A stretch of 64,000 bases of DNA from Oceanobacillus sp. CFH 90083 (GCF_009389585.1 NZ_VIYG01000004.1:251377-315376), one strand, 5' to 3'; shown: positions 46,126 through 56,153, counted from the first letter of the stretch. Program-made: numbers and translations. The notes: generated by a model from the letters alone, not told the origin.

Positions 46126-46473
46126 CTTTATTACTATAAAAGGAAAGAAAATCCATCAGGATTTCTCTTTTTACAATAAAGTGAATGCCCTGAATTAGGC
46201 AAGTTGATTTTTAATAGATTGAGGAAAAATATCTACTCTTTTTCTTTCGATATCAGTCTTTTTGCTTTGGTTTGCGAATGTCGCTAGGTTAATTTTCCTT
46301 GGGGATATAGCTTAGTATAGTAAAAAAACTTCTCCATTAGTTCACTATTTAAAACAAGGTTTCTTTTCTACAAAATAAGAAAGACTGATTTACTCATTAG
46401 ATTCAATTGTAATTAAATGTTGTTATTGTAGTCATTTCATCAAATCTTTCGAAAAAATCGTTATAACTACTGA

Positions 46474-46671
46474 TTAACTTACAATTCTGTACCTTGGAAA
46501 AGTCAACGAGTATGGTAGTATATCTCCTTTATAAAAGCAGTTCCAAGAGTTTTGAGCAGCCTTCAAAAATCGTAAGCTGCAAAGAGCTTCAAAAAACTTC
46601 GCATTGGGAGTTGCAGATACAGAAGTAGGTGATGCAGAAATTGTTGCGGTAACAATAGGGTTTTCAATCAT
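46474..46671 (-). CDS. Possible small protein
   Basis: A 65-codon frame starting ATG at 46671 with AAGGGG 9 bases upstream. The product has a Thr/Ser/Ala-rich start (TATISASPTSVSATPNAKFF) and no recognised family. Coding is uncertain. Confidence 0.3.
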   Translation of the reverse strand: MIENPIVTATISASPTSVSATPNAKFFEALCSLRFLKAAQNSWNCFYKGDILPYSLTFPRYRIVS

Positions 46672-46907
46672 AGAAAATTACCCCTTATTACTTGTGAAAT
46701 CTAAGTATAGGGGTAGTTTGGATAAAGCGGAATGTGGTATAATATTTTCGTTCTAAGAATATTATCCTAGAATTATAGTATCTAATATTTTTAAAAACTT
46801 GGATTATCTTCAAAAAAATACTTTTACAATATAAAAGTTTCATGGTAATATTTTCATTGTATTAATACATAAAGCGATCGCTAATTTTAAAATGGAGGAA
46901 GTACTAT

Positions 46908-47303
46908 ATGAAAAAAAATAAAAAAATAATTATTTTTGCACTTATTGTTTCGATGTTTTTTGGTACTTTTAGCAGTGCGTTAGCCTATTCTAAATCATAT
47001 ACTTTTAATATCAGACATAGTGTAACGGGTTCTGCTGATTATTCTTTAGGTGCAAAATCTACTTCTACAAAAGCCAAAGGACAAACCTATACTCCTAGTG
47101 AAAAAGTATCGAGTGATAAATCATCCTTTACGGTATTTATAAGGAAAGGCCTTAAGTCTTATTCAGTAGGTCCGATTACAGCTAATAATAAGAATGCTAC
47201 AAAAAGTTTTGGGAAAGTTAAAAAGGGTTCTTATAGTGTCAATGTTAACAAGTATTCGTCAACAGGAGACAGAATTAAAGGTTCAGGAACAATTAATCAA
47301 TAA
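46908..47303 (+). CDS. Secreted Ser/Lys/Thr-rich protein of unknown function
   Basis: A 131-residue protein with a clear Sec signal peptide (KKNKK, hydrophobic IIIFALIVSMFF, cleavage likely after SSALA at residue 26). The mature ~105 residues contain no Cys, are basic, and show alternating polar/hydrophobic strands (SFTVFIRK, GSYSVNVNKYS). It could be a bacteriocin-like or surface-active protein. GGAGGA precedes the ATG by 8 bases. A strong hairpin separates it from the VanZ-ABC genes, as in small-peptide operons where the peptide is made in excess. Confidence 0.75.
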   Translation: MKKNKKIIIFALIVSMFFGTFSSALAYSKSYTFNIRHSVTGSADYSLGAKSTSTKAKGQTYTPSEKVSSDKSSFTVFIRKGLKSYSVGPITANNKNATKSFGKVKKGSYSVNVNKYSSTGDRIKGSGTINQ

Positions 47304-47311
47304 ATATAATG

Positions 47312-47353
47312 ATATACGGAATAGAGAAATCTTCTCTATTCCGTATATGTTTT
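47312..47353 (+). terminator. Perfect 17-bp hairpin between secreted protein and VanZ gene
   Basis: ATATACGGAATAGAGAA, loop ATC, and the exact complement are followed by GTTTT. It can act as a partial terminator giving more transcript of the first gene, or as an end protector. Confidence 0.8.
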
Positions 47354-47370
47354 GAATAGGAGAAAGAAAA

Positions 47371-47898
47371 ATGGAGTTTCTATTGTTTGTCTTTTTACCA
47401 GTTGTTTTATTTTATGTAGTTTATAAAGTTATAAAAAAAAGGTTTGATTATGTCGTTAATGAAATTATAAATATAGCATTTTTATTTTATTGCCTTGTTC
47501 TAATCTATATTGTTTGGTTTTTTCGAGCACATGTGTTGTTTGAAGATATACAAGTTAATTTGATTCCGTTTTATTCGATATTTAGTTATATCTATGAGGC
47601 TTATTTAGGAGTCGTCTCTATTAAAAATGTTGTATTTAATGTTCTGGGTAATATAGTACTCACTTTCCCAATTGGTCTTTATTTGTATTTTAATAGAAAT
47701 ACCTGTGGTCAAATGGTGATTATGTCTTTCATAATTCCTATCATAATTGAATGTGGACAACTTTTTCTTCATGTTATAGGGTTTACTACTAGGTCTGTGG
47801 ATGTCGATGATATAATATTAAACTCAACAGGAATTATTTTGGGGTATTTAGTTGCTAAACGATTTTTGAAAGTGAAAAAATCAAAGTTTATAAATTAG
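47371..47898 (+). CDS. VanZ-like family membrane protein
   Basis: A 175-residue membrane protein with five hydrophobic segments and the VanZ pattern: VNLIPFYSI, NVLGNIVLTFPIGLYL, the ECGQLFL segment, and RSVDVDDIILNSTG. VanZ proteins are linked to teicoplanin and other antimicrobial resistance by an unknown mechanism. Ribosome binding site AGGAG 9 bases upstream. Here it may protect the producer against the secreted protein or a related agent. Confidence 0.85.
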   Translation: MEFLLFVFLPVVLFYVVYKVIKKRFDYVVNEIINIAFLFYCLVLIYIVWFFRAHVLFEDIQVNLIPFYSIFSYIYEAYLGVVSIKNVVFNVLGNIVLTFPIGLYLYFNRNTCGQMVIMSFIIPIIIECGQLFLHVIGFTTRSVDVDDIILNSTGIILGYLVAKRFLKVKKSKFIN

Positions 47899-47907
47899 GA
47901 GATTGCT

Positions 47908-48576
47908 ATGAAAACCTTGAGGCTTATAAATATAAATAAAAAAAGTAGCTATAGAACCATATTGAATAATATAAATTTTACTATCAAGCCAGGGTCTATA
48001 CATGTTATTGAAGGAAAAAGTGGTTCAGGAAAATCTACACTTCTAAGTATCATGGGCGGTATGGAGGAGCCTACAGCCGGAGAAGTTCTTTTGGATGGAA
48101 AAAATATCTATAAAGCATCTGATCAAGTTCAATCTGAAATTAGAGCTGTTGAATTTGGATTTGTATTTCAGTCATTCCATTTATTACCTGAATTAACGTC
48201 CAGAGATAATATACTTCTCCCCACTCAATTTAATGAGGAACAAAATAGTAGGCTTAATTTGGACAATATAGCTAAGGGTCTACAGATAGAAAGACTATTA
48301 GATAGTAAGTCGATGTATTTATCAGGTGGAGAACAACAGAGAGTGGCGATTGCTAGAGCATTAATTAATAACCCATCTATTATATTTGCCGATGAACCAA
48401 CTGGTAACTTAGATGAACAAACTAGCAACATTGTTATTGATTTTTTGCTGAATTTAAATAAGTTGTATCACACTAGTTTAGTGATTGTTTCTCATCAAAA
48501 GAACCTTATAAAGACTACTCATACAAAATATTTTATGACTGATGGAGAAATAGATTTGGTGGATAGCTATGATTAA
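47908..48576 (+). CDS. ABC transporter ATP-binding protein (LolD/MacB type)
   Basis: A 222-residue ABC ATPase: Walker A GKSGSGKS near residue 38, the Q-loop FVFQSFHLLPELT, signature LSGGEQQRVAIARAL, Walker B IIFADEPTGNLDE. This is the MacB/LolD/BceA subclass, whose permeases are FtsX-like and work by mechanotransmission rather than bulk transport. The start follows TTAGGAG. It overlaps the permease gene by 8 bases. Confidence 0.9.
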   Translation: MKTLRLININKKSSYRTILNNINFTIKPGSIHVIEGKSGSGKSTLLSIMGGMEEPTAGEVLLDGKNIYKASDQVQSEIRAVEFGFVFQSFHLLPELTSRDNILLPTQFNEEQNSRLNLDNIAKGLQIERLLDSKSMYLSGGEQQRVAIARALINNPSIIFADEPTGNLDEQTSNIVIDFLLNLNKLYHTSLVIVSHQKNLIKTTHTKYFMTDGEIDLVDSYD

Positions 48577-50959
48577 AAATTCAATTCAATTATTAATAGC
48601 ACAAAAAAAATGGAGTATTCTGTTATGTATATATATGTGTATATCTATAACAGTTATACTCTCTTTATATTTCTCTTCTGATGGAATAAAAAACTACTTA
48701 GAAAATCGAGCCTACGAAGAATATGGGGAATTTGATGGGGTTTTATATAATGAACCTGCCGATAATATGGACTATGCAACTTATGGTATTCTTGGCTTAG
48801 CTGTATCTGAGGATCAAAAAGATAAAATTTCCTTAGGTTGGATGAGTGAGGAAATGTTTGAATGGAGCAGAATGAATGTTATAGAAGGAAAGCTACCTAA
48901 CAATGAAAATGAGGTAGTAGTCGAAGAATTTTATATTTCTCAGATTGATCCACAATGGAAGATTGGTGATACACGTTCCTTTAAGGTTCAAGGGAAAAAT
49001 TATGAGCTAAAGCTATCTGGAATTGTTGAGAATTATTCCTATCGCTGGAGTGCTCCAAATGAATTGAAAAAAGGAATCAATGATTTTCCTAATATTATTC
49101 TATCTGAGAAAAATGAACTAAGAACATCTGATAATTTTTACGCTATTCAATTAAAAGGTTCAATTAATCAAAACCAATCTAAAAGTGCAGATGTATTTTC
49201 AGATCTTGATAATGGTTTCCTTAATAGTAAGCTATATTATAATGGTTTTATGGATTATGAAATGATAACACTTATTACAACGGTGTTTCAAATAATGGTA
49301 TTAATACTGGCTGTTATTTGTATTATATTAGCATTCTCATACTATCGAGCAAATTATAATCTGAAATTAGGTATCTATAAAACAATTGGTTTTACAAATA
49401 AGGATATTATGAAAATTGAAGTAATTCAATTAACTATCTTATTTTTAGTTAGTGTAATCATATCTATTCCGTTCATATATATGATTACAAATATTTTTAT
49501 TAGTCATACGTTTGGTTATTCATTATATCATATTAGTTGGAAATTTGTGGCAGGTATTATTATTTGGTTAATCCTAATCTTCGTTTTAAACGTATATACA
49601 ACTATAAAACAAGTTAAAAAACTGTTAACGAATTCCCCACTAACCTTATTAAAAGGAATAGAAGCGAGTCAACAAGTTGTATACAATAAAACATTTATAA
49701 AGCAAACTTTAGATTATCTGAAAAATAATACAAAATCCTTCATTGCTCAAACGATTATTATTACATTTTGTATCACTTCAGTGTTCTATTCATTATATCT
49801 GGAAAAAGAAACGATGGGAATCTGGGATATTCAAGAAGATTATTATATAAGTCATTCAGGGTATATATCTATTGATCAGAATAATCAATTAGTTTTGTTA
49901 ACGGAACTAATTCCATTTGATTACGAAAGGATTAACCAGCTTAAAACAAATCCTAGCATAGAATCTATTGTTGGAGAACCAGCTATGATAGATGTAGTTC
50001 CTTTGATACCTGATGATAAAATTTCGCAAGGTGTACTGAATGAAATAGAATTAAACTTTCCAAAAGACTCGAATAGAGTATTAATTGATTCTCAAAGAAA
50101 ATATTCTGATTCAAATTATCTACCTTGGAATAATATTAGCTATCAATGGGTAAATTCAGAAGAATATGAACAATTACTAGGGAATATGCAAACAAATCTT
50201 ACGGAAAACGGATTAATTATTCTTTTACCTTCAAATAGTAATTTAAATGAAGAGGATTTTAGAACATTAGATGACATTGTTTTAAGTAAGTTGACTCAAA
50301 ATGATACTCAATATGAACAAGAAGAATGGTTGTATCGTTTGGATGGCGTGTTTTATAATACAAATGATAATACTGAAGAAGTAACGTTTGTATTAATTGG
50401 AGAACAAGCTGTTGAAAATGGTATTTCACAGGGATTTACTGCGGTAGATATTACTTTAAAAGATAATCTTACGGAGACACAACATGAAGAGATTCATAAT
50501 GAGATTCTTGATACTGTTGCTACAGTACCTGATGTGCTATTTCAAGATTTAAATATTTTTCGAGTAGAGGATAATAAAATAGCTAAATATGTTGGTTTCT
50601 TAGGGGTATTCAATTTTTGGGTAACTAGTCTATTAGTTGCTATATCTATGTATTTAATAGTTTTTGGGAAATTTTTAGCTAGCAAGCAAAGGTGGGCAAT
50701 TTATTTAGCAAATGGCTTGACGAAAGGAAAAATGGTTGGTTTGTTGTGTTGTGAATTAGTTGTGGCTTACTTCTCTGGAATTCTTTTAAGTAGTTTTATT
50801 TTTATCATGATTGTATGGAAGAATTCAGATTTTCCGGTGGTTTATTATTTACCAGATTTATTGTTTGGTTTTTCAATAACGTTTGTTTTTCTTGTGACTT
50901 TAGTTCTGTGTCTATTAACAAGAGTAAGATCTTTATCTATATTGGCCCTTATTAGATAG
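48569..50959 (+). CDS. FtsX-like ABC permease with two large extracellular domains
   Basis: A 796-residue membrane protein arranged as a duplicated FtsX unit: helix near residue 14-33, extracellular domain to ~230, three helices to ~350, another helix ~390-410, a second extracellular domain ~420-690, and three final helices. This is the plan of MacB-type or bacteriocin-group permeases (8 helices). It would act with the ATPase just upstream. The extracellular domains show no Cys pairs. Candidate role: export, sensing or removal of the secreted protein or an attacking peptide. Confidence 0.82.
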   Translation: MIKNSIQLLIAQKKWSILLCIYMCISITVILSLYFSSDGIKNYLENRAYEEYGEFDGVLYNEPADNMDYATYGILGLAVSEDQKDKISLGWMSEEMFEWSRMNVIEGKLPNNENEVVVEEFYISQIDPQWKIGDTRSFKVQGKNYELKLSGIVENYSYRWSAPNELKKGINDFPNIILSEKNELRTSDNFYAIQLKGSINQNQSKSADVFSDLDNGFLNSKLYYNGFMDYEMITLITTVFQIMVLILAVICIILAFSYYRANYNLKLGIYKTIGFTNKDIMKIEVIQLTILFLVSVIISIPFIYMITNIFISHTFGYSLYHISWKFVAGIIIWLILIFVLNVYTTIKQVKKLLTNSPLTLLKGIEASQQVVYNKTFIKQTLDYLKNNTKSFIAQTIIITFCITSVFYSLYLEKETMGIWDIQEDYYISHSGYISIDQNNQLVLLTELIPFDYERINQLKTNPSIESIVGEPAMIDVVPLIPDDKISQGVLNEIELNFPKDSNRVLIDSQRKYSDSNYLPWNNISYQWVNSEEYEQLLGNMQTNLTENGLIILLPSNSNLNEEDFRTLDDIVLSKLTQNDTQYEQEEWLYRLDGVFYNTNDNTEEVTFVLIGEQAVENGISQGFTAVDITLKDNLTETQHEEIHNEILDTVATVPDVLFQDLNIFRVEDNKIAKYVGFLGVFNFWVTSLLVAISMYLIVFGKFLASKQRWAIYLANGLTKGKMVGLLCCELVVAYFSGILLSSFIFIMIVWKNSDFPVVYYLPDLLFGFSITFVFLVTLVLCLLTRVRSLSILALIR

Positions 50960-51030
50960 TAATTTTAAATGTGTATTATTCCAATTTAATAGTTTGAGTA
51001 AGTTGAATAAGTTATTTGTTAATTTTAATT

Positions 51031-51077
51031 AAAAACCTTAGCTATTTTGTCTAGTATGGAATAGCTAAGGTTTTTTT
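51031..51077. terminator. Bidirectional terminator
   Basis: AAAAACCTTAGCTATT and AATAGCTAAGGTTTTTTT pair over 14 bases, with A- and T-runs for both directions. It ends the permease transcript and, on the other strand, the short gene at 51080-51205. Confidence 0.85.
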
Positions 51078-51079
51078 AA

Positions 51080-51205
51080 TTATCTAATACCAGCACGAAT
51101 GGTATCATACTCTACTGCTAAACGTTCACGCAGTAAATGCTCTTCATTTTGCATATAAATATCCTGTTGTGCTTTACGTTTACGTCCAAAAAGTTTTTTT
51201 AACAT
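51080..51205 (-). CDS. 41-residue basic small protein
   Basis: A short complete gene: GGAAGGTG, then ATG and 41 codons, MLKKLFGRKRKAQQDIYMQN then EEHLLRERLAVEYDTIRAGI and R. The basic, amphipathic N-terminus followed by an acidic helical tail suggests a membrane- or RNA-associated helix. A terminator follows at once. A TGACCGGTCA palindrome lies 31 bases upstream. Family not recognised. Confidence 0.6.
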   Translation of the reverse strand: MLKKLFGRKRKAQQDIYMQNEEHLLRERLAVEYDTIRAGIR

Positions 51206-51235
51206 ATATTTCACCTTCCTGTTTGTTTTCGAAAA

Positions 51236-51245
51236 TGACCGGTCA
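51236..51245. promoter_or_regulatory. TGACCGGTCA palindrome, TetR-type operator candidate
   Basis: A perfect 10-bp palindrome in AAAATGACCGGTCAGTTT lies 31 bases upstream of the 41-residue gene. Such sites are commonly bound by TetR-family repressors, but no such regulator is encoded in this window. Confidence 0.45.
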
Positions 51246-51584
51246 GTTTCTTAATGTATGTGAGACATGAGAAAAAGATGTGTACTTTTCATATCTGCTA
51301 AGAGATTGCTTGCTTCTCCGGAATGTCGCAGCGTCATTTTTCATTTTTTCGCACACACATAATAGACAGCCGTTCGCCCGCAGAGATTCCTGCGTAAAAT
51401 AAACTGTCTACGGTATAGGGTCAGATTAGTTCATAAGCATTCTATCTTATCCTGAAATTTATTTAGGTTGAAAGTATTGATTGATGAAAATTGCTTAGCC
51501 TTTACAGATACTATAGTATTTCATTCTGTTTGACAAGTGTTTTGTTTGAAAAAATTTGAAGGATTTGTGACAGCGGAGTTCTGC
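51246..51584. other. Intergenic region with hairpin-forming sequence
   Basis: No gene seen. ATAGACAGCCG...CTGTCTACGG (51362-51413) can form an outer stem around an inner GCAG/CTGC stem. The rest is AT-rich. Confidence 0.35.
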
Positions 51585-51625
51585 CAAAAAAAAAACGGAA
51601 GCTGCGTGTGGCAAACAGCTTCCTC
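51585..51625 (-). terminator. Terminator of the trp operon
   Basis: GAGGAAGCTG and CAGCTTCCG pair and are followed on the minus strand by ten T residues, about 115 bases after the trpA stop. Confidence 0.9.
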
Positions 51626-51738
51626 AAGGCATGGGTTGTTGTGATGGTTGAATCAAAGACTACATTGTCCAGATTCTAATATAGTTTATGCGATATAAAA
51701 ATGGTTGTCTCGTCACTTATATCAATGCAAACATACAT

Positions 51739-52515
51739 TTATTTAATTGTCTCACCAATTAATTCTCTAATTTCTGTTTGATTTCCTTCTGCAAACAAGT
51801 GGACAATCTTGCTGCCGACAATAACCCCGTCACAATAAGCGGCTAAGGATTTTGCCTGATCTGGATTAGAAATGCCGAACCCGGCCAGGACAGGGACAGG
51901 ACTTAGCTTTGTTAATTTCTCTAAATAGTTAATCGTGCTATCTTCGTGCTGTGCACGTTCTCCGGTAGTACCGCTGACAGAGACGGCATATAGAAAGCCT
52001 TCTGACATACCGGCAATTTTCTTCAGACGTTCATCCGGACTTGTCATTGCAGCTAAGCGGATAAATGCAATGGACTGGTCAGAAAGCGCTGCTGCAATTT
52101 CTTCTTCCTCTTCCATCGGGATATCAGGGATAATAATGCCATCTACACCGGCAGCATCACAATCCTTCGCAAATTGCTCGTAGCCATAATTCCAAATTGG
52201 ATTAATATAGGTCATTAAAATAATTGGGATGTTACGTGATTCTTTTTGTTTCTGTACCTCTTCAAGAACCAGCTTTAATGTCGTTCCGTTTTTTAATGCA
52301 CGCAGTCCGGCATCCTGGATCACAGGACCGTCTGCTACGGGATCTGAAAAAGGGATACCCAGTTCAATTGCCGATGCACCGCATTCTTCCAGGAAGTTAA
52401 TACGTTCATTGATTTGATCAATTCCGCCGTCACCTGCCATCATATAAGGAATGAATAGAGGCTTTCCGGTTGCTTTTATCTGATGTAATGTATTCTCTAA
52501 TTTATGCTTTCCCAT
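51739..52515 (-). CDS. trpA: Tryptophan synthase alpha chain
   Basis: A 258-residue TIM-barrel protein: [28 protein letters not shown] with the catalytic Glu and Asp-type residues, and [11 protein letters not shown]. It cleaves indole-3-glycerol phosphate to indole, which passes to TrpB. It overlaps trpB by 14 bases and has GAGGAGG just upstream of the ATG. Last gene of trpEGDCFBA. Confidence 0.95.
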   Translation of the reverse strand: MGKHKLENTLHQIKATGKPLFIPYMMAGDGGIDQINERINFLEECGASAIELGIPFSDPVADGPVIQDAGLRALKNGTTLKLVLEEVQKQKESRNIPIILMTYINPIWNYGYEQFAKDCDAAGVDGIIIPDIPMEEEEEIAAALSDQSIAFIRLAAMTSPDERLKKIAGMSEGFLYAVSVSGTTGERAQHEDSTINYLEKLTKLSPVPVLAGFGISNPDQAKSLAAYCDGVIVGSKIVHLFAEGNQTEIRELIGETIK

Positions 52516-53713
52516 TGGAATCCTCCTCCAGCTTTGCTTTAACCTGTTCTACATCCTTATCTCCGCGTCCGGACAGACAGATAACTAATGACTGGTCAGC
52601 AGACATTTCTTTTGCCAGCTTGCAGGCATAGGCAACTGCATGTGCACTCTCGAGAGCAGGGATAATTCCTTCTAATTTAGCAAGCAGCTGAAAAGCTTCC
52701 AATGCTTCTTCGTCCGTGATCGAAGGATAGGTAACCCGGCCGGTATCGTGCAGGTGGCTGTGCTCCGGTCCAATGCCTGGATAGTCTAATCCGGCAGAAA
52801 TAGAAGCCGCTTCCTGAATCTGTCCGGCTTCATCCTGAAGTAAATAAGTAAATGTACCATGCAGCATTCCGGGGGATCCACCAGTTAACGTGGCAGCATG
52901 CTCATTGGTATTTACACCTTTACCCGCTGCTTCGACACCATATAAAGCAACTTCTTTATCTTCCACAAAAGGATAAAACATTCCCATCGCATTACTTCCG
53001 CCGCCTACGCAAGCAACGACTGCATCGGGCAGTTTCCCTTGTTTTTCAATACTCTGCTGTTTTGTCTCCGTACCAATAACAGATTGAAAATCCCGGACAA
53101 TGCGGGGGAAGGGATGTGGTCCGACAACAGAGCCGATGATATAGTGTGTGTCGTGGACATTATTCACCCAATAGCGCAATGCTTCGTTCACGGCATCCTT
53201 TAATGTTGCGCTGCCCTGAGAGACACCGACAACTTTTGCTCCTAAAAGCTCCATACGGAAGACATTGAGCTTCTGCCTTTTGATATCTTCATCCCCCATA
53301 AAAACAATACACTCCAGCCCAAGCAGAGAGCAGACGGTTGCTGTAGCTACCCCATGCTGTCCCGCTCCTGTTTCAGCGACAACTTTCTTTTTGCCCATAC
53401 GTAAAGTCAAAAGCGCCTGGCCGATGGTATTATTAATTTTATGAGCTCCGGTATGATTCAAATCTTCCCGTTTTAAATAAATTTTTGGACCGCCTAAATG
53501 CTTGCTTAATTGTTCTGCTTCATATAATGGAGTCGTTCTGCCAATGTATTCTGTCAGATAATTATTTAATTCCTCCTGAAAAGAAGGATCTTTTCTTGCT
53601 GCTTCATAAGCTTTTTCAAGCTCTAAAACAGCTGGCATAAGTAGTTCAGGTACATATCTGCCTCCGAATTTCCCGTATTTTCCTGATTCATCTGGAAATG
53701 TATATGTTTGCAT
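52502..53713 (-). CDS. trpB: Tryptophan synthase beta chain
   Basis: A 403-residue PLP enzyme of the TrpB1 type. The PLP lysine is in the HTGAHKINN motif, the phosphate loop is in [10 protein letters not shown], and GRGDKDV is near the end. It condenses indole and serine to tryptophan. AAAGGA precedes the ATG; spacing to trpF is 15 bases. Confidence 0.95.
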   Translation of the reverse strand: MQTYTFPDESGKYGKFGGRYVPELLMPAVLELEKAYEAARKDPSFQEELNNYLTEYIGRTTPLYEAEQLSKHLGGPKIYLKREDLNHTGAHKINNTIGQALLTLRMGKKKVVAETGAGQHGVATATVCSLLGLECIVFMGDEDIKRQKLNVFRMELLGAKVVGVSQGSATLKDAVNEALRYWVNNVHDTHYIIGSVVGPHPFPRIVRDFQSVIGTETKQQSIEKQGKLPDAVVACVGGGSNAMGMFYPFVEDKEVALYGVEAAGKGVNTNEHAATLTGGSPGMLHGTFTYLLQDEAGQIQEAASISAGLDYPGIGPEHSHLHDTGRVTYPSITDEEALEAFQLLAKLEGIIPALESAHAVAYACKLAKEMSADQSLVICLSGRGDKDVEQVKAKLEEDSNGKA

Positions 53714-53728
53714 TTGATCGATTCCTTT

Positions 53729-54334
53729 CTAAAGCTGTCTAACTGCCTGGATAAATGCTTTTATTTTATCCGGATCTTTTTCTCCGTTTGTTTCAACACC
53801 GCTGGAAACATCTACCCCAATCGGGTTCACCTGCTGAATGGCTTCTGCTACATTTTCAGCTGTCAATCCGCCTGCTAAAATTAGCCGGTTGGAAAAATTA
53901 TTTCCTTTTAGGATGGACCAGTTAAAGGTAATCCCGTTACCTCCATGTGCATGGGGGAGGGGAGGGCTATCCATTAACAGGTAAGAAGCAGCATTATATT
54001 CAGCTGCTTTTTTTAAACCTCCCTCCGTCCCGGGAAGCGATTTAATGACAGGAGATGTGAAGCTGCTGACAGTTTCGGCTGATTCCTCTCCGTGCAGCTG
54101 TATAAAATCAAGTCCAGCTTCCTGTACGATTTCTTCTATCTCTTTCACGCCTTTATTTACAAAAACACCAACACTTTTTACATGTTCAGGCAATGCTTCA
54201 ATAATTTTTCGAGCCTGATCTGCTGAAATTTCCCGTTTACTTTTAGCGAAAACAAATCCTAAAAAATCCGCTCCGGCATGAACAGCAGCTTCGGCAATTT
54301 CAGGAGATGTAATTCCGCAGATTTTGACAAGCAT
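53729..54334 (-). CDS. trpF: Phosphoribosylanthranilate isomerase
   Basis: A 201-residue TIM-barrel protein starting MLVKICGITSPEIAEAA with the catalytic Cys7-type CGIT motif, and GVDVSSGVETNGEKD near the end. The ATG at 54334 is one base after the trpC stop, behind GAAAGGGG; a longer frame exists but is not supported. It isomerises PRA to CdRP. Confidence 0.93.
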   Translation of the reverse strand: MLVKICGITSPEIAEAAVHAGADFLGFVFAKSKREISADQARKIIEALPEHVKSVGVFVNKGVKEIEEIVQEAGLDFIQLHGEESAETVSSFTSPVIKSLPGTEGGLKKAAEYNAASYLLMDSPPLPHAHGGNGITFNWSILKGNNFSNRLILAGGLTAENVAEAIQQVNPIGVDVSSGVETNGEKDPDKIKAFIQAVRQL

Positions 54335-54335
54335 A

Positions 54336-55127
54336 TCAGGAAGCCCCTTTCGCGGAGGAGAGAGGTACCTGCAATGCCTGCATGTCTTTTTCCACATTTT
54401 CCGAGCGCATCAATGTTTCGCCGACTAAAATGGTATTAGCGCCTGCATCTCTTGCCAGCTCTGCATCTGCTTTTGTACGCATTCCGCTTTCGCTGATAAT
54501 TGTCAGTCCATTTTCGTCTATTTGTTGAACCAGCTCTACCGTTGTCTGTAAATCGACTTCAAATGTTTTTAAATTGCGATTATTAATCCCGACGATTTTC
54601 GGGCTGACAGTCAGTGCATCCTTTAATTCATCGGCGTTATGCACTTCTATGAGTACTTCCAGCCCCTGCTCTGTCGCATAGTTGTAAAGACGCTGAAACC
54701 GTTCAAGCGGCAGTGCGGCAAGGATTAACAGGATAATGGATGCTCCTGCATTTTTGGCATCATCAATTTGAATTTCATCAATAATAAAATCCTTGCAGAG
54801 GACAGGAACGGAGACTGCTTCACTGACCACCTTAAGATCCTCCAGTGAACCGTGAAAAAAACTTTCATCGGTTAAAACGGAAATCGCAGCTGCACCGGAT
54901 TGTTCATATTTTTTTGCCTGGTCCAGTATGTCCACATGCATTTGAATTGGCCCTTTAGAAGGGGAGGCCCGTTTGATTTCTGCAATAATAGATATATGAT
55001 CAGCTGCCTGAACGTTTTCATGCAGTGAATAAATCGGATTTTTTCGAGTATGTTTCCCGGCTGTTTGTAATTTCCGTTCAGCAACCTCCTGCTTTTTCTT
55101 ATCAATTATTTTTTCTAAAAAAGTCAT
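54336..55127 (-). CDS. trpC: Indole-3-glycerol phosphate synthase
   Basis: A 263-residue TIM-barrel enzyme: IIAEIKRASPSKG with the catalytic Lys, VLCKDFIIDEIQ, VGINNRNLKTFEVD and ISESGM. It closes the indole ring from CdRP. Its ATG directly follows the trpD stop, with GGAGGT upstream. Confidence 0.95.
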   Translation of the reverse strand: MTFLEKIIDKKKQEVAERKLQTAGKHTRKNPIYSLHENVQAADHISIIAEIKRASPSKGPIQMHVDILDQAKKYEQSGAAAISVLTDESFFHGSLEDLKVVSEAVSVPVLCKDFIIDEIQIDDAKNAGASIILLILAALPLERFQRLYNYATEQGLEVLIEVHNADELKDALTVSPKIVGINNRNLKTFEVDLQTTVELVQQIDENGLTIISESGMRTKADAELARDAGANTILVGETLMRSENVEKDMQALQVPLSSAKGAS

Positions 55128-56153
55128 TTAAACCACCTCCCGTTTTGTTTCCTGACTATATTGGATCAATGTATCTAATTTTGCCTGCGCTTTTCCTGAG
55201 AATATGCTGTTTCTGGCAACCTCCACCCCATCTTGGACGGAATTAACACGCCCGATAGCGAATAAAGCAATTCCTGCATTAAACAGGACTGTATCCAGAT
55301 AAGCACCGGGTTCTCCGTTCAGTACAGACTGCAAAATTTCTGCATTCCGGTTGGCATCGCCGCCTTCAATCTCCTGATTGGTATAGACGGATAATCCAGC
55401 TTCCTCCGGATGAATGCTGCCTTCTTTTAATTCGTTGTTTTCCAGTAAAATATATTTGTTTTCACCCTGCAGGGAGGCTTCATCCATTCCACCTGCACCA
55501 TGAATAACTAAAGCGCGCTTTCGTCCGAGTGTTTGTAACGCTTTTGCGACAATCGGCAATGCTTCGTTGGAATAAACGCCAACCAGCTGTGAATGTAAAG
55601 TAACCGGATTGGTTAATGGACCGACCAGATTGAAAATGGTCGGTGTACGAAGCTTTTGACGTACACCGGCAATCTGCTTCAGGGTAGGGTGAACATGCTG
55701 GGCGAATAAAAAGGCAATTTGATTTTCCTGCAACATATATTGGAGCTGCGGCTTTGTTAAATTAAGTGAGACACCCAGTTCTTCCAATACATCTGCACTT
55801 CCCGTCTGACTGGAGATACGGCGGTTTCCATGTTTGGCAACAGTAACCCCCGCTCCAGCTAAGACAAAGGCTGCACAGGTGCTGATATTAAAGCTGTTCG
55901 ATCTGTCGCCGCCGGTTCCGCAGTTATCCATTGCCGGAATATCCAGCTCAAATTGAAAAGGGGAGTTCGTATGAATCACTTCTGCTAAGCCAGCCAGCTC
56001 TTCTGCTGTCGGCTGTTTCATTTTTAAGGCAACTAAAATGGCAGCAAGCTCTGCATCGGAAACCTCTTCCTTAAAACAGGCATGGAATAATGCTTTTGTT
56101 TCTTCAAATGATAAATCATTTCCTTCAAGTAATTGATTAAAATACGGTTTCAT
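55128..56153 (-). CDS. trpD: Anthranilate phosphoribosyltransferase
   Basis: A 341-residue type III phosphoribosyltransferase. The PRPP-binding motif DNCGTGGDRSNSFNIST and KHGNR are present, and GVRQKLRTPTIFNLVGPLTNP is typical. The ATG overlaps the trpG stop by 4 bases. Confidence 0.95.
   Translation of the reverse strand: MKPYFNQLLEGNDLSFEETKALFHACFKEEVSDAELAAILVALKMKQPTAEELAGLAEVIHTNSPFQFELDIPAMDNCGTGGDRSNSFNISTCAAFVLAGAGVTVAKHGNRRISSQTGSADVLEELGVSLNLTKPQLQYMLQENQIAFLFAQHVHPTLKQIAGVRQKLRTPTIFNLVGPLTNPVTLHSQLVGVYSNEALPIVAKALQTLGRKRALVIHGAGGMDEASLQGENKYILLENNELKEGSIHPEEAGLSVYTNQEIEGGDANRNAEILQSVLNGEPGAYLDTVLFNAGIALFAIGRVNSVQDGVEVARNSIFSGKAQAKLDTLIQYSQETKREVV

Noticed and set aside
47312-47348. 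CRISPR or transposon end in the 17-bp palindrome
   Set aside because: Single occurrence, 3-base loop and T-run fit a terminator; no transposase nearby.
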